Shown here piece after piece: positions 17,834 to 28,216 of a DNA stretch of 64,000 bases. Numbering within the stretch: position 1 is the stretch's first letter; the number at the start of each line of letters is the position of its first letter. Below the pieces are notes generated by a model. It saw only the letters and a list, made by a program, of their open reading frames with translations, ran no database searches and was not told the DNA's origin. The translations under genes were made by a program, and so were the position numbers. Source of the DNA: Pseudomonas sp. ANT_J12 (lineage in GTDB: Bacteria; Pseudomonadota; Gammaproteobacteria; Pseudomonadales; Pseudomonadaceae); NCBI RefSeq assembly GCF_008370045.1, contig NZ_VOBN01000001.1, forward strand, positions 1,054,001 through 1,118,000, given 5' to 3'.

Positions 17834-19939
17834 TTAAACGCCCGACGCCTTGGCTGCTGCTACGTCTTTGATGGACAGCTTGATACGGCCGCGGTTGTCC
17901 ACGTCCAGTACCAATACTTCCACTTCCTGGCCTTCTTTCAGGATGTCGGTCACTTTCTCAACGCGAGCGTCGCTCAACATGGAGATGTGAACCAGACCGT
18001 CCTTGCCAGGCAGGATGTTGACGAATGCGCCGAAGTCGACGATGCGCTCAACCTTACCGACGTAGATCTTGCCGATTTCAGCTTCTGCGGTGATGCCCAG
18101 AACGCGCTGACGTGCTGCTTCAGCCGCTTCCTTGGTTTCGCCGAAGATCTTGATCGAGCCGTCGTCTTCGATGTCGATCGAAGCCTTGGTCTCTTCACAG
18201 ATCGCACGAATGGTCGCGCCGCCTTTACCGATGACATCACGGATTTTGTCGGTGTCGATTTTCATCGCGATCATGGTCGGAGCATTTTCCGACAGCTCGG
18301 TGCGGGACTGACCAATGATCTGGTTCATCTGACCGAGGATGTTCAGGCGCGCTTCCAGGGCTTGGCCCAGAGCGATTTCCATGATCTCTTCGGTGATGCC
18401 TTTGATCTTGATGTCCATCTGCAGCGCGGTAACACCTTTGGCAGTACCCGCTACTTTGAAGTCCATGTCGCCGAGGTGGTCTTCGTCACCCAGGATGTCG
18501 GTCAGGATGGCGAACTTCTCGCCTTCTTTAACCAGACCCATGGCGATACCGGCAACCGGTGCCTTCATCGGAACACCAGCGTCCATCAGGGCCAGGGAAG
18601 CGCCGCAGACCGAAGCCATGGAGCTCGAACCGTTGGACTCGGTGATTTCCGACACAACACGAATGGTGTATGGGAACACGTCGGCAGCAGGCAGCATGGC
18701 TGCAATCGAACGACGGGCCAGACGGCCGTGACCGATTTCGCGACGACCAGCGCCACCCATGCGGCCACACTCACCTACCGAGAACGGAGGGAAGTTGTAG
18801 TGCAGCATGAACGGGTCTTTTTTCTCGCCTTCCAGGGTGTCCAGCAGTTGCGCGTCACGGGCGGTGCCCAGTGTTGCAACGACCAGAGCCTGGGTTTCGC
18901 CACGGGTGAACAGCGCCGAACCGTGGGTCTTGGGCAGAACACCGACTTCGATGTTCAGAGGACGTACGGTCTTGGTGTCGCGGCCGTCGATACGTGGCTT
19001 GCCGTTGACGATGTTTTCGCGAACGGTGCGGTATTCGATTTCGCCAAACGCTGCTTTCACTTCGCTGGAAGAAGGCTGGCCTTCTTCACCGGACAGCTTG
19101 GCAACGACCTGATCTTTCAGCTCACCCAGGCGAGCGTAACGGTCGGCCTTGATGGTGATGGTGTAAGCCTGGGAGATCGCGTCGCCGAACTCGGCACGGA
19201 TCGCGCCCAGCAGAGCGGTGGCTTCAGGCTGTGGAGTCCAGGTCCAGGTTGGCTTGGCAGCTTCAGCGGCCAGTTCTTTAACGGCGTTGATCACAACCTG
19301 GAACTCGTCGTGAGCAAACAGTACTGCGCCCAGCATCTGGTCTTCGGTCAGCTCTTTGGCTTCCGATTCAACCATCAACACGGCTTCCGACGTACCGGCA
19401 ACGACCATGTCCAGGCTCGAAGCTTTCTGTTGTTCGTAAGTCGGGTTCAGCAGGTAGCCAGTGCTTTCGTGGAACGCAACGCGTGCACAGCCGATCGGGC
19501 CATCGAAAGGAATGCCGGAGATCGCCAGGGCAGCCGAGGTACCGATCATCGCAGCGATGTCCGGATCGGTCTTCTTGCTGGTGGAAACGACGGTGCAGAC
19601 AACCTGCACTTCGTTCATGAAGCCTTCTGGGAACAGCGGACGGATCGGACGGTCGATCAGTCGGGAAGTCAGGGTTTCTTTCTCGGAAGGACGGCCTTCG
19701 CGCTTGAAGAAACCGCCAGGGATCTTACCGGCAGCGTAAGTCTTTTCCTGGTAGTGAACGGACAGAGGGAAGAAGCCCTTGCCTGGATCGGCTTGCTTGG
19801 CACCAACGACAGTCACCAACACGCTGACGTCGTCGTCAACGGTGACCAATACTGCGCCGGAGGCCTGACGGGCGATACGGCCAGTCTCGAGGGTAACGGT
19901 CGACTGACCGAACTGGAATTTTTTGATTACCGGGTTCAC
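17834..19939 (-). CDS. pnp: polynucleotide phosphorylase
   Basis: 3'-to-5' phosphorolytic exoribonuclease and degradosome component that degrades mRNA to nucleoside diphosphates. The 701 residues hold two RNase PH domains (about 1-225 and 310-550, with the [20 protein letters not shown] stretch divided between active-site residues), a KH domain ([15 protein letters not shown], about 560) and an S1 domain at the end ([21 protein letters not shown]). The start is GTG at 19939 behind AGGA. It closes the rimP-nusA-infB-rbfA-truB-rpsO-pnp run. A stable leader hairpin (20069-20105) suggests RNase III-dependent autocontrol as described for E. coli pnp. Confidence 0.97.
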   Translation of the reverse strand: MNPVIKKFQFGQSTVTLETGRIARQASGAVLVTVDDDVSVLVTVVGAKQADPGKGFFPLSVHYQEKTYAAGKIPGGFFKREGRPSEKETLTSRLIDRPIRPLFPEGFMNEVQVVCTVVSTSKKTDPDIAAMIGTSAALAISGIPFDGPIGCARVAFHESTGYLLNPTYEQQKASSLDMVVAGTSEAVLMVESEAKELTEDQMLGAVLFAHDEFQVVINAVKELAAEAAKPTWTWTPQPEATALLGAIRAEFGDAISQAYTITIKADRYARLGELKDQVVAKLSGEEGQPSSSEVKAAFGEIEYRTVRENIVNGKPRIDGRDTKTVRPLNIEVGVLPKTHGSALFTRGETQALVVATLGTARDAQLLDTLEGEKKDPFMLHYNFPPFSVGECGRMGGAGRREIGHGRLARRSIAAMLPAADVFPYTIRVVSEITESNGSSSMASVCGASLALMDAGVPMKAPVAGIAMGLVKEGEKFAILTDILGDEDHLGDMDFKVAGTAKGVTALQMDIKIKGITEEIMEIALGQALEARLNILGQMNQIIGQSRTELSENAPTMIAMKIDTDKIRDVIGKGGATIRAICEETKASIDIEDDGSIKIFGETKEAAEAARQRVLGITAEAEIGKIYVGKVERIVDFGAFVNILPGKDGLVHISMLSDARVEKVTDILKEGQEVEVLVLDVDNRGRIKLSIKDVAAAKASGV

Positions 19940-20068
19940 GGTGTCCTACCTTCTTTGTGGCTCTTGGGGAACTTGTCTTCTTGCGAAATTCTTGGGCAAT
20001 GTCGGGAATCGGCCCAACGCCTGTCCAGGGTAAAACGTGTATCCAGATAAAACTTGAGGCTGGGAGCC

Positions 20069-20105
20069 TGCCATGCACCCGCGGGAAACCCACTGGCACA
20101 CGGCA
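20069..20105 (-). promoter_or_regulatory. pnp leader hairpin, candidate RNase III site
   Basis: Read as minus-strand RNA, two 17-base arms (starting TGCCGTGTGCC and ending GTGCATGGCA) pair at 16 positions around a three-base loop, using four G-U wobbles that would be mismatches on the other strand. It sits about 130 bases upstream of pnp and just after rpsO, the place of the RNase III processing stem in E. coli. Confidence 0.6.
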
Positions 20106-20133
20106 GACAACCAACCTCTAGCGCAATCGCTTA

Positions 20134-20403
20134 TTAGCGACGCAGACCCAGGCGACCGATCAGAGCCTGATAACGACCCAGATCCTTGCCTTTCAGGTAG
20201 TCCAGCAGCTTACGACGCTGGTTTACCATGCGGATCAGACCACGACGGGAGTGGTGATCTTTACCGTTGGCCTTGAAGTGACCTTGCAGCTTGTTGATGT
20301 TGTGGGTCAGCAGTGCAACTTGCACTTCTGGCGAACCAGTGTCACCAACAGCTTGCTGGTAGTCAGCTACGATTTGAGCTTTTTCTTGAACGTCGAGAGC
20401 CAT
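20134..20403 (-). CDS. rpsO: 30S ribosomal protein S15
   Basis: Small-subunit protein of 89 residues that binds the central domain of 16S rRNA and organises S6/S18 assembly. The sequence starts [18 protein letters not shown] and carries the conserved [28 protein letters not shown] and RLGLRR. The ATG at 20403 is preceded by AGGATT. It lies between truB and pnp, in the conserved bacterial order. Confidence 0.98.
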   Translation of the reverse strand: MALDVQEKAQIVADYQQAVGDTGSPEVQVALLTHNINKLQGHFKANGKDHHSRRGLIRMVNQRRKLLDYLKGKDLGRYQALIGRLGLRR

Positions 20404-20517
20404 GAGGCAATCCTTTTATCAGGAAACTGTTTCAGAGAAACAGCTTCAACAGGCCAGGGACAAATCCCTGTATCTAAAAATGAGTAGTGACCATGCCTGC
20501 TAACAGCCACCCTCGTC

Positions 20518-20558
20518 CCAGTTTGTGTAAAAGCTACTGCGCTTTTACACCAAACTGG
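20518..20558. promoter_or_regulatory. long hairpin between truB and rpsO
   Basis: CCAGTTTGTGTAAAAGC and GCTTTTACACCAAACTGG form a 17-base stem with one bulged base and a six-base loop. No T-tract follows on the minus strand, so a processing site or attenuator is more likely than a simple terminator. It begins seven bases after the truB stop. Confidence 0.6.
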
Positions 20559-20564
20559 TTCCGG

Positions 20565-21482
20565 TCATTCTGACCGAATCAGTCGACGCGGCGCGATGCG
20601 CCCGTCTTCGCTCACTTCACCGATACCGATGAAGCGACCGTTGTGATCCTGTACCCGTACCATGCCGAACTTCGGTGCATCCGGGGCTCGTACCGGTTGG
20701 CCGTTGAGCCAGTAGAACGAGCTGTGCTCCGAGAACTGCAACAGCGGCCAATCCAGCAAGCCGCTGTCCGATGGCATCAGGAAGCGGTCGACCGCTTCGT
20801 TGCCGCCTTCGGCATGTACCGCTTCCAACTCTTCAAGCGTGACCGTCTGCGCCAGCGTGAAAGGCCCGGCCTGGGTACGTCGCAATTCAGCAACGTAAGC
20901 GCCACAACCGAGTTGCTCACCGATATCCTCCACCAGGGTGCGGATATAGGTGCCTTTGCTGCAATCCACTGCAAGGCGCGCAGTATCACCCTCAAAGGCC
21001 AGCAATTCCAAGCGCGCAATAGTAACAGAACGCGGTTCGCGCTCCACTACTTCGCCTGCACGGGCCAGCTTGTACAGCGGCTGGCCATCACGCTTGAGCG
21101 CCGAGTACATCGGCGGTATCTGACTGATTTGCCCGCGAAAACCGGGTAAAACAGCTTCGACATCGGCGCGACCAACGGTCACCGGGCGTTCCTGCAAAAC
21201 CTCACCCTCGGCATCCGCCGTGGTGGTGGTCTTGCCCAGTTGCGCCAGGGTTTCATAAGCCTTGTCGGAATCGAGCAGATACTGCGAGAACTTGGTGGCT
21301 TCACCGAAGCACAACGGCAACACGCCGGTGGCCAGCGGATCGAGACTGCCGGTGTGCCCGGCTTTCTCGGCGTTCAGCAACCAGCGAACCTTCTGCAACG
21401 CCGCGTTGGAGGTAAACCCCAGCGGCTTGTCGAGCAGAATGATGCCGCTGACGTTACGACGGATACGTTTGACCTGAGCCAC
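20565..21482 (-). CDS. truB: tRNA pseudouridine-55 synthase
   Basis: Converts U55 of the T-loop of elongator tRNAs to pseudouridine; also acts as an RNA chaperone in E. coli. The 305 residues hold the catalytic Asp48 in [14 protein letters not shown], the KTYEF-equivalent and the [11 protein letters not shown] segment, with a C-terminal PUA domain. The start is GTG at 21482 with AAGGAG seven bases upstream. It starts three bases after the rbfA stop, so the two are cotranslated. Confidence 0.97.
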   Translation of the reverse strand: MAQVKRIRRNVSGIILLDKPLGFTSNAALQKVRWLLNAEKAGHTGSLDPLATGVLPLCFGEATKFSQYLLDSDKAYETLAQLGKTTTTADAEGEVLQERPVTVGRADVEAVLPGFRGQISQIPPMYSALKRDGQPLYKLARAGEVVEREPRSVTIARLELLAFEGDTARLAVDCSKGTYIRTLVEDIGEQLGCGAYVAELRRTQAGPFTLAQTVTLEELEAVHAEGGNEAVDRFLMPSDSGLLDWPLLQFSEHSSFYWLNGQPVRAPDAPKFGMVRVQDHNGRFIGIGEVSEDGRIAPRRLIRSE

Positions 21483-21485
21483 CGA

Positions 21486-21887
21486 TTACTCCTTGGTGTC
21501 TTCGGCTTCAGCCGCAACCGGGTGCTGATTGTCTTCAGCGACCGCACGTTCGATCAGGGCCGACAGGTGCGCGCCACGCACGACGCTTTCGTCGTAGTGG
21601 AAGTGCAACTGCGGAACGCTGCGCAACTTCATTTCGCGAGCCAACTGCATGCGCAGGAAGCCAGCGGCGGAGTTGAGCACTTTGATGCTTTGTGCGATGT
21701 CTTCGGCGTTGTCCTGGCCCATCACGGTGATGAAGATCTTGGCGTGACCGACGTCACGGCTGACTTCAACAGCGGTAATGGTGACCAGGCCGACGCGCGG
21801 GTCTTTGACTTCACGACGGATCAGCTGTGCCAGCTCACGCTGCATCTGATCGCCGATACGTTGGGTACGGCTGTATTCTTTTGCCAT
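21486..21887 (-). CDS. rbfA: 30S ribosome-binding factor RbfA
   Basis: KH-like assembly factor of 133 residues needed for 16S 5'-end maturation and for growth in the cold. Recognisable are [39 protein letters not shown] and the [13 protein letters not shown] motif. The C-terminus is acidic. It lies between infB and truB in the conserved operon; a hairpin at 21942-21975 separates it from infB. Confidence 0.96.
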   Translation of the reverse strand: MAKEYSRTQRIGDQMQRELAQLIRREVKDPRVGLVTITAVEVSRDVGHAKIFITVMGQDNAEDIAQSIKVLNSAAGFLRMQLAREMKLRSVPQLHFHYDESVVRGAHLSALIERAVAEDNQHPVAAEAEDTKE

Positions 21888-21941
21888 GTCTTGTTACCTG
21901 TTACTGCCACACGGTGAAACCCGTGGGGTCTGAAAGCGGCA

Positions 21942-21975
21942 AACGCCCGGCCTGACAAAAGCCAGACCGGGCGTT
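21942..21975 (-). terminator. hairpin between infB and rbfA
   Basis: On the minus strand AACGCCCGGTCTG pairs with CAGGCCGGGCGTT (13 base pairs including one G-U) around an eight-base loop. The following sequence has only a short T run, so it may be a partial terminator, an mRNA-stabilising end for infB, or a processing site. Confidence 0.55.
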
Positions 21976-22046
21976 GCGTTTAGAGTCCTGACGCCGTGCC
22001 GCGCACTTGCATGCAGCGGCTCGCCGTGGCCCTTGAAGTGCGCGAG

Positions 22047-24572
22047 TTAGAGGCTGCGAGCAACCTGAACCTTCTCGTAAACTTCGATCTTGTCGCCAGC
22101 TTTGACGTCGTTGTAGCTCTTGACGCCAATACCGCATTCCATGCCGGCACGTACTTCGGAAGCGTCATCCTTGAAGCGGCGCAGGGATTCCAGCTCGCCT
22201 TCGAAGATAACGATGTCTTCACGCAGTACACGGATTGGACGGTTACGGTGAACAACACCTTCGATAACCATGCAACCGGCGATCGCGCCAAACTTCGGCG
22301 AACGGAACACGTCACGCACTTCAGCGGTACCCAGGATGTTCTCGCGAACATCGCTGCCCAGCATACCGGTGAGGGCTTTCTTGACGTCTTCGATGATGTC
22401 GTAGATCACGTTGTAGTAACGCATATCCAGGCCTTCCTGCTCGACGATCTTGCGAGCGCCAGCATCGGCACGCACGTTGAAGCCGAACAGTACAGCGTTG
22501 GAGGCCAGTGCCAGGTTAGCGTCGGACTCGGTGATACCACCGACGCCGCCACCCACAACACGCACTTGCACTTCGTCGTTACCCAGGCCGTTCAAGGCAC
22601 CGTTCAACGCTTCCAGCGAACCACGAACGTCAGATTTGAGGACGATGTTAAGCGTCTTCTTCTCTGCCTGGCCCATGTTTTCGAAGATGTTTTCCAGCTT
22701 GCCAGCGTGAGCACGAGCCAGTTTGACTTCGCGGAACTTGCCTTGACGGAACAGAGCCACTTCACGGGCTTTCTTCTCGTCCGACAGCACGCTCATCTCG
22801 TCGCCAGCGTCCGGGGTACCGTCCAGGCCGAGGATCTCGACAGGGATGGAAGGACCGGCTTCTTTGATTGGCTTGCCGTTCTCGTCGAGCATGGCACGTA
22901 CACGGCCGTAGTTCGAACCGACCAGGACCATGTCGCCTTGGCGCAGGGTACCGTCTTGAACCAGCACGGTAGCCACCGGGCCACGGCCCTTGTCGAGACG
23001 CGATTCAACCACAACACCACGGCCAGGAGCCGAAGGTGTTGCCTTCAGTTCCAGAACTTCGGCTTGCAGCAGAACAGCTTCGAGCAACTCGTCCACGCCA
23101 GTACCGACTTTCGCCGAAACCGATACGAACGGGGTGTCGCCGCCCCACTCTTCCGAAGTCACGCCGTGAACCGACAGTTCGCTACGGATGCGATCGAGAT
23201 CGGCGCCCGGCTTGTCGATTTTGTTCACAGCCACTACCAGAGGAACACCGGCAGCCTTGGCGTGCTGGACCGCTTCAATGGTCTGCGGCATTACGCCGTC
23301 GTCCGCTGCAACGACCAGGATCACAATGTCAGTCGCCTTGGCACCACGAGCACGCATTGCGGTAAACGCAGCGTGACCCGGGGTATCGAGGAAAGTGACC
23401 ATGCCGCGATCAGTTTCAACGTGGTACGCACCGATGTGCTGGGTGATACCGCCGGCTTCGCCAGCAGCTACCTTGGCACGACGGATGTAGTCGAGCAGCG
23501 AGGTCTTACCGTGGTCGACGTGGCCCATTACGGTCACAACCGGTGCACGGGAGAACGTCTCACCTTCAAACTTCAGAGACTCGGCCAGGGAATCTTCCAG
23601 GGCGGTGTCGCTGACCAGGGTCACTTTGTGGCCCAGCTCTTCGGCAACCAGTTGGGCAGTTTCCTGATCCAGTACCTGGTTGATCGTCGCTGGAGTACCC
23701 AGTTTGAACATGAACTTGATGATTTCAGCAGCCTTGACCGACATCTGATTCGCGAGATCGCCAACAGTGATGGTCTCGCCGATTTGCACATCACGCACGA
23801 CAGGGCCGGTTGGGCTCTGGAAACCGTGGGCGTTGCGTTTCTTCAGCTTGGCCTTACCGCGACCACCACGACGGAAGCCATCGCTTTCTTCGTCGGTAGT
23901 ACGTGGCGCAACACGTGGAGCAGGCGCTTTCTCTTTGACCGAAGCACGATGCGGAGCGTTTTTGCGCTCGCCATCGCCACCGCCGCTACGACGATTGTTA
24001 TCGTCGGCACGTGGTTTGTCCGGACGACGCTGATCGTTCGGCTTGCGGTCGGCCGAAGGAGCCGGTGCAGCCGCCACAACCGGTGCGCTTTCGCGAACTG
24101 GCTCGGCAACCGCAGCAGGCGCTGCGACAGCATCGTTAGTAGCGTTTTGCGCGGTAGCAGGCTGGCGGCGTGCTTCTTCTTCGGCGCGACGCTTGGCTTC
24201 TTCTTCAGCCTTCTGACGGGCAGCATTTTCTACTGCGCGACGTTCATCCAGTTCGCGTTTGCGCTCGGCTTCGATTTCTTCCGGGCTGCGCTGTACGAAA
24301 ACTTTCTTTTTACGGACTTCAACGCTGATGCTTTTGCTGCCAGCAACACGCAGGGTGCTGGTGGTTTTACGCTGCAGCGTGATCTTGCGTGGTTCTTCCA
24401 CTTTCGCCTTGTGGCTGCTTTTCAAGTGAGTCAGCAAAGATTGCTTCTCACTGTCAGTCACATGTTCTTCGGCGGCGGTGTGCGGCAGACCTGCCTCACG
24501 CATCTGCTGCAACAGGCGCTCTACCGGTGTTTTGACCTCATCGGCCAGTTGTTTCACCGTGACTTGCGTCAT
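22047..24572 (-). CDS. infB: translation initiation factor IF-2
   Basis: GTPase that brings fMet-tRNA to the 30S P site and drives subunit joining. The 841 residues have an N-terminal IF2_N domain ([17 protein letters not shown]), a charged Ala/Arg/Glu-rich linker with long helix (about 100-260), the G domain (about 340-510; [28 protein letters not shown]), domain II and the C-terminal fMet-tRNA-binding domain. Full length. It starts 27 bases after nusA with GAGGAG in front. It functions together with the initiator tRNA encoded upstream in the same cluster. Confidence 0.98.
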   Translation of the reverse strand: MTQVTVKQLADEVKTPVERLLQQMREAGLPHTAAEEHVTDSEKQSLLTHLKSSHKAKVEEPRKITLQRKTTSTLRVAGSKSISVEVRKKKVFVQRSPEEIEAERKRELDERRAVENAARQKAEEEAKRRAEEEARRQPATAQNATNDAVAAPAAVAEPVRESAPVVAAAPAPSADRKPNDQRRPDKPRADDNNRRSGGGDGERKNAPHRASVKEKAPAPRVAPRTTDEESDGFRRGGRGKAKLKKRNAHGFQSPTGPVVRDVQIGETITVGDLANQMSVKAAEIIKFMFKLGTPATINQVLDQETAQLVAEELGHKVTLVSDTALEDSLAESLKFEGETFSRAPVVTVMGHVDHGKTSLLDYIRRAKVAAGEAGGITQHIGAYHVETDRGMVTFLDTPGHAAFTAMRARGAKATDIVILVVAADDGVMPQTIEAVQHAKAAGVPLVVAVNKIDKPGADLDRIRSELSVHGVTSEEWGGDTPFVSVSAKVGTGVDELLEAVLLQAEVLELKATPSAPGRGVVVESRLDKGRGPVATVLVQDGTLRQGDMVLVGSNYGRVRAMLDENGKPIKEAGPSIPVEILGLDGTPDAGDEMSVLSDEKKAREVALFRQGKFREVKLARAHAGKLENIFENMGQAEKKTLNIVLKSDVRGSLEALNGALNGLGNDEVQVRVVGGGVGGITESDANLALASNAVLFGFNVRADAGARKIVEQEGLDMRYYNVIYDIIEDVKKALTGMLGSDVRENILGTAEVRDVFRSPKFGAIAGCMVIEGVVHRNRPIRVLREDIVIFEGELESLRRFKDDASEVRAGMECGIGVKSYNDVKAGDKIEVYEKVQVARSL

Positions 24573-24599
24573 GCACTTCTCTCCTCAGGCCGCGCCTAA

Positions 24600-26081
24600 T
24601 TACTCGAACCAGTGGGCTCGGGCGGCCATGATCAACTTGCCGGCACGATCATCGTCAATGCCGTCGATGTCGAGCAGGTCGTCAATAGACTGCTCGGCCA
24701 GGTCTTCGCGGGTAATTACGCCGCGCACCGCCAGTTCCATCGCCAAATCCTTGTCCATACCCTCAAGCGAGAGCAGGTCTTCGGCCGGATGGGCGTCTGC
24801 CAGCTTTTCCTCAGTAGCGATGGCTTTGGTCAACAAACGATCCTTGGCGCGAGCGCGAAGCTCGTTGACGGTTTCTTCGTCAAAGCCGTCGATGTTGAGC
24901 ATTTCTTCCAACGGTACGTAGGCAATCTCTTCCAGGCTGGTGAAGCCTTCATCTACCAGCACTTGCGCCAGGTCTTCGTCGACTTCCAGCTCGTCGATGA
25001 AGTTGCGCAGGATGTCGCCGGTTTCTGCTTGCTGCTTAGCCTGGATGTCCGATTCGGTCATCACGTTCAGGGTCCAGCCAGTCAACTGGCTAGCCAAACG
25101 TACGTTCTGACCACCGCGACCGATGGCCTGAGCCAGATTGTCTGCGCCAACGGCGATGTCCATTGCATGGGCATCTTCGTCAACGATAATTGCCGCCACT
25201 TCAGCTGGCGACATTGCATTGATCACGAACTGCGCCGGGTTATCGTCCCACAGGACGATGTCCACACGCTCGCCGCCCAACTCGCCCGACACTGCCTGGA
25301 CGCGCGAACCGCGCATACCGATGCAAGCGCCTTGCGGATCAATACGTTTGTCCTTGGAGCGGACCGCGATCTTGGCGCGCGAACCCGGGTCGCGGGACGC
25401 AGCCATTACTTCGATCAGGCCTTCAGCGATTTCCGGCACTTCGATGCGGAACAACTCGATCAGCATTTCCGGTGCGGTACGCGACAGGATCAGTTGCGGG
25501 CCGCGATTCTCGGTACGGATTTCCTTGAGCAGCGCACGCAAACGCACGCCAACCCGGAAGGTTTCGCGAGAAATGATGTCTTCACGGGCCAGCAACGCTT
25601 CAGCGTTGTTTCCCAGATCGACGATCACGTTGTCGCGGGTCACTTTCTTCACGGTGCCGGAGATGATTTCACCCAGGCGCTCGCGATATGCGTCAACAAC
25701 CTGTGCGCGCTCGGCTTCACGAACTTTCTGCACGATGACTTGCTTGGCAGTCTGTGCAGCGATACGGCCGAACTCGATGGATTCGATCTTTTCTTCGACT
25801 ACATCACCAACCTGGGCACCCGGATGCGTTTCTGCAACCTTGCTTGGCCAGGTTTCGATGGCCGGATCGTCCAGGTCAGCTTCTTCGACGACCGTCCAGC
25901 GACGGAATGTCTCGTAAGCACCGGTGTGGCGATTGATTTCCACACGCAGATCGACTTCGTCCTCGAAACGTTTCTTGGTAGCAGTGGCCAGAGCCAGCTC
26001 CAGCGCTTCAAAAATTACGTTTGCCGGTACGCCCTTTTCATTGGATACCGACTCAACAACCAGCAGTACTTCTTTGCTCAT
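24600..26081 (-). CDS. nusA: transcription termination/antitermination factor NusA
   Basis: RNA polymerase-associated factor controlling pausing, intrinsic termination and antitermination. The 493 residues comprise the N-terminal polymerase-binding domain, S1 (about 135-200), KH1 and KH2 ([28 protein letters not shown]) and two acidic C-terminal repeats (about 365-490). ATG at 26081 starts the conserved [10 protein letters not shown]; the seven extra codons upstream are discounted. The gene follows rimP by 47 bases. Confidence 0.98.
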   Translation of the reverse strand: MSKEVLLVVESVSNEKGVPANVIFEALELALATATKKRFEDEVDLRVEINRHTGAYETFRRWTVVEEADLDDPAIETWPSKVAETHPGAQVGDVVEEKIESIEFGRIAAQTAKQVIVQKVREAERAQVVDAYRERLGEIISGTVKKVTRDNVIVDLGNNAEALLAREDIISRETFRVGVRLRALLKEIRTENRGPQLILSRTAPEMLIELFRIEVPEIAEGLIEVMAASRDPGSRAKIAVRSKDKRIDPQGACIGMRGSRVQAVSGELGGERVDIVLWDDNPAQFVINAMSPAEVAAIIVDEDAHAMDIAVGADNLAQAIGRGGQNVRLASQLTGWTLNVMTESDIQAKQQAETGDILRNFIDELEVDEDLAQVLVDEGFTSLEEIAYVPLEEMLNIDGFDEETVNELRARAKDRLLTKAIATEEKLADAHPAEDLLSLEGMDKDLAMELAVRGVITREDLAEQSIDDLLDIDGIDDDRAGKLIMAARAHWFE

Positions 26082-26128
26082 CGTACGCCTCGCCTTTCGC
26101 AAGCCATTGGATCCGCGGGATCCGCGTC

Positions 26129-26587
26129 TCAGTCAAAACTGGGAATAATGTTGGCCTTGTCGACCATATCGATCGGCAACAGAAACTCATGGTCTTCCAC
26201 CTGCACCACGACGTCCTGCTCTTCTACACCGCGCAGAAGGCCCTGAAAGTTGCGTCGGCCTTCGAAAGGCGAGCGCAGCTTGATCTTCACTTGTTCACCG
26301 GCAAATTTTGCAAACTGCTCAAGAGTGAACAGTGGGCGTTCCATGCCAGGCGAGGAAACTTCAAGGGTGTACTCAACGGCGATCGGATCTTCAACATCCA
26401 GGACACCGCTGATTTGGCGGCTGACGATGGCACAGTCGTCCACCAGCACGCCGCCTTCTTTATCGATATAAACGCGCAACATTGAGTGGCGACCTTGAGC
26501 CGAAAACTCAATACCCCAGCATTCATAGCCTAGGGCCACGACCACCGGGGCCAGCAAGGCCTGCAACTCTTCTAGCTTGCTCGACAC
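26129..26587 (-). CDS. rimP: ribosome maturation factor RimP
   Basis: Assembly factor for the 30S subunit, 152 residues with an N-terminal alpha/beta domain ([23 protein letters not shown]-like GIEFSAQGR) and a C-terminal SH3-like barrel ([17 protein letters not shown]). I start it at GTG 26587 because GAGGGGG lies 5 bases upstream and this gives the standard length; the frame is open to 26650, but that stretch is a terminator. First protein gene of the rimP-nusA-infB run. Confidence 0.95.
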   Translation of the reverse strand: MSSKLEELQALLAPVVVALGYECWGIEFSAQGRHSMLRVYIDKEGGVLVDDCAIVSRQISGVLDVEDPIAVEYTLEVSSPGMERPLFTLEQFAKFAGEQVKIKLRSPFEGRRNFQGLLRGVEEQDVVVQVEDHEFLLPIDMVDKANIIPSFD

Positions 26588-26622
26588 CTGAACCCCCTCG
26601 TGCATGTATGTGCATGCTATGC

Positions 26623-26650
26623 AAAATAAAAAAATGGGCGAAACGCCCAT
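26623..26650 (-). terminator. intrinsic terminator in the rimP leader
   Basis: On the minus strand ATGGGCG, a three-base loop and CGCCCAT are followed by TTTTTTTATTTT. It stands 47 bases before the rimP start codon, so transcripts from the tRNA promoters must read through it to reach rimP. It is a candidate attenuator. Confidence 0.85.
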
Positions 26651-26691
26651 CCTTGAAACGCCGTCGAACAGCGGCGTTGAAAGTGTCCAGC

Positions 26692-26718
26692 TAACAAAAA
26701 GCCCCTTAAAAGGGGCTC
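26692..26718 (-). terminator. intrinsic terminator after the initiator tRNA
   Basis: On the minus strand AGCCCCTT/AAGGGGCT forms an 8-base stem followed by TTTTTGTT, eight bases after the tRNA 3' end. A further hairpin (26657-26678, AACGCCG/CGGCGTT) lies between this and the rimP terminator. Confidence 0.88.
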
Positions 26719-26725
26719 CTTAAAC

Positions 26726-26802
<77 letters not shown>

Positions 26803-26818
26803 ACAAAGCTGGGGCGGA

Positions 26819-26847
26819 AGTATACGACCGATCCTTGACAGGGTCAA
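26819..26847 (-). promoter_or_regulatory. strong sigma-70 promoter of the initiator tRNA
   Basis: On the minus strand TTGACC and TATACT are 17 bases apart. The segment after the -10 is GC-rich (TCCGCCCC), like the discriminator of stringently controlled stable-RNA promoters. The predicted start is about ten bases before the tRNA 5' end. Confidence 0.78.
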
Positions 26848-26862
26848 TGTAACCTTCCACCT

Positions 26863-26887
26863 ACAAGAAAGCCCGCAACAGCGGGCT
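26863..26887 (-). terminator. terminator after tRNA-Leu
   Basis: On the minus strand AGCCCGC and GCGGGCT pair around a four-base loop and are followed by TTCTTG. It lies 12 bases after the tRNA-Leu end and separates it from the promoter of the initiator tRNA. Confidence 0.75.
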
Positions 26888-26898
26888 CTCCTGATAAT

Positions 26899-26984
26899 TG
26901 GTACCGAGAAGGGGACTCGAACCCCTACACCCTATGGGCACAACCACCTCAAGGTTGCGTGTCTACCAATTCCACCACCTCGGC
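26899..26984 (-). tRNA. tRNA-Leu (GAG)
   Basis: An 86-base class II tRNA with a long variable arm (TGCCCATAGGGTGT region) and encoded CCA. The anticodon loop TTGAGGT gives GAG, reading CTC/CTT codons. It follows secG by 22 bases and is probably cut from a secG transcript. Confidence 0.95.
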
Positions 26985-27006
26985 AATACTACGTTTGAAA
27001 CCCTTC

Positions 27007-27390
27007 TTACTTTTGCTCTTGAGCTGGAGGCACGTCAGTCGCTGGAGTAGCCGACTTTTGCTCTTGAAGCACCGGGACATCATCAGAAGCCGGTTGTTGC
27101 TTTGGAACTTCCAACACTGCTGGGTTTGGCAAACCTACTTGAGTCAGCTGGTGAGCTTTCTCTTTAGCAAAGTAACCTAACCCTAAGCTGGTTATGAAGA
27201 AACCTGCGGCAAGTATAGCAGTAAACTTACTAAGAAAGGTAGAGGAACCTTGGCTTCCGAACACAGTATTTGAAGCACCTGCACCGAAAGACGCGCCAGC
27301 ATCCGCACCTTTACCCTGCTGCAGCAATACGAGAGCAACTACGCCCAATGCACCCAGCAGATGAAAAACGACTACGACTGTTTCCAGCAT
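27007..27390 (-). CDS. secG: protein translocase subunit SecG
   Basis: Small inner-membrane subunit of the SecYEG channel, 127 residues. Two transmembrane helices are visible (about 3-22 and 55-74), with the conserved [19 protein letters not shown] loop between them. The C-terminal 45 residues are a Pro/Gln/Glu-rich tail, common in pseudomonads. ATG at 27390 is where the first helix starts; the longer open frame overlaps tpiA. It starts four bases after the tpiA stop. Confidence 0.96.
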   Translation of the reverse strand: MLETVVVVFHLLGALGVVALVLLQQGKGADAGASFGAGASNTVFGSQGSSTFLSKFTAILAAGFFITSLGLGYFAKEKAHQLTQVGLPNPAVLEVPKQQPASDDVPVLQEQKSATPATDVPPAQEQK

Positions 27391-27394
27391 TTTT

Positions 27395-28150
27395 TCAGTT
27401 TCCCGCGGCGCGACAGATCGCACCGAACTCATCTGCATTCAGGGAAGCTCCACCAATGAGCCCCCCATCGATATCCGGCATGCCGAACAGTTCGACCGCA
27501 TTGGCCGCCTTCACGCTGCCGCCGTATAGAAGCCGCACACCTTGTGCGACCTCAGAATTCTTTGCCGCCAACTGAGCGCGAATGGCTGCATGCACATCCT
27601 GCGCCTGTTGCGGCGAAGCAGTCAGCCCGGTGCCAATGGCCCAGACCGGCTCGTAAGCGATTACTGCCTTTGCAAAAACTTCAACACCCAGCTTCTCGAT
27701 GACGCTGCCCAGCTGATGCCCGACAACCTCAAGAGTTTTACCGGCTTCGCGCTGCTCAAGGGTTTCCCCTATGCACAACACCGGAATCAAGCCGCATGCC
27801 TGCGCTGCTGCGAACTTGCGAATGAGTGTTTCATCATTCTCGCCGACAATCTGGCGACGTTCGGAGTGGCCCACGAGCACCAGTGAGCAACCTTCTTCAG
27901 CCAGCTGACTCGGCGCAACTTCACCGGTCAACGCACCTTGTTTGGGCTCCACCGCAGCGTTCTGCGCGCCGACCTTGATCGACTTGCCTTCCAGACCATC
28001 AATCACTTGATTGATATGCAAGAAAGACGGGAATACCGCTACATCAACACCGCTCGGCAAGGTCAGGTTACCCAGATCCTTGATCAGCTCAGCGACGCTG
28101 GCGCGGGTACCGTGCATCTTCCAGTTACCAGCTACCATAGGGCGACGCAT
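27395..28150 (-). CDS. tpiA: triosephosphate isomerase
   Basis: Interconverts dihydroxyacetone phosphate and glyceraldehyde-3-phosphate. The 251 residues form a complete TIM barrel with the phosphate-binding GNWKMHG at the start, the catalytic His in VGHSERR and the catalytic Glu in [12 protein letters not shown], and the final phosphate-gripping GGSVKAAN. It lies between glmM and secG, as in other pseudomonads. Confidence 0.98.
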   Translation of the reverse strand: MRRPMVAGNWKMHGTRASVAELIKDLGNLTLPSGVDVAVFPSFLHINQVIDGLEGKSIKVGAQNAAVEPKQGALTGEVAPSQLAEEGCSLVLVGHSERRQIVGENDETLIRKFAAAQACGLIPVLCIGETLEQREAGKTLEVVGHQLGSVIEKLGVEVFAKAVIAYEPVWAIGTGLTASPQQAQDVHAAIRAQLAAKNSEVAQGVRLLYGGSVKAANAVELFGMPDIDGGLIGGASLNADEFGAICRAAGN

Positions 28151-28216
28151 GCTGTACCTCGTCGGTCAAAGTGGGCGCAGATGTTACCCAACACAATCAT
28201 GACTGGCAAGCCGAAT

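Noticed and set aside
17987..20050. 687-codon open frame antisense to pnp
   Set aside because: Same codon-bias artefact; PNPase on the other strand is complete with all domains.
21996..24599. 867-codon open frame antisense to infB
   Set aside because: Shadow of IF-2; low-complexity translation and no ribosome-binding site.
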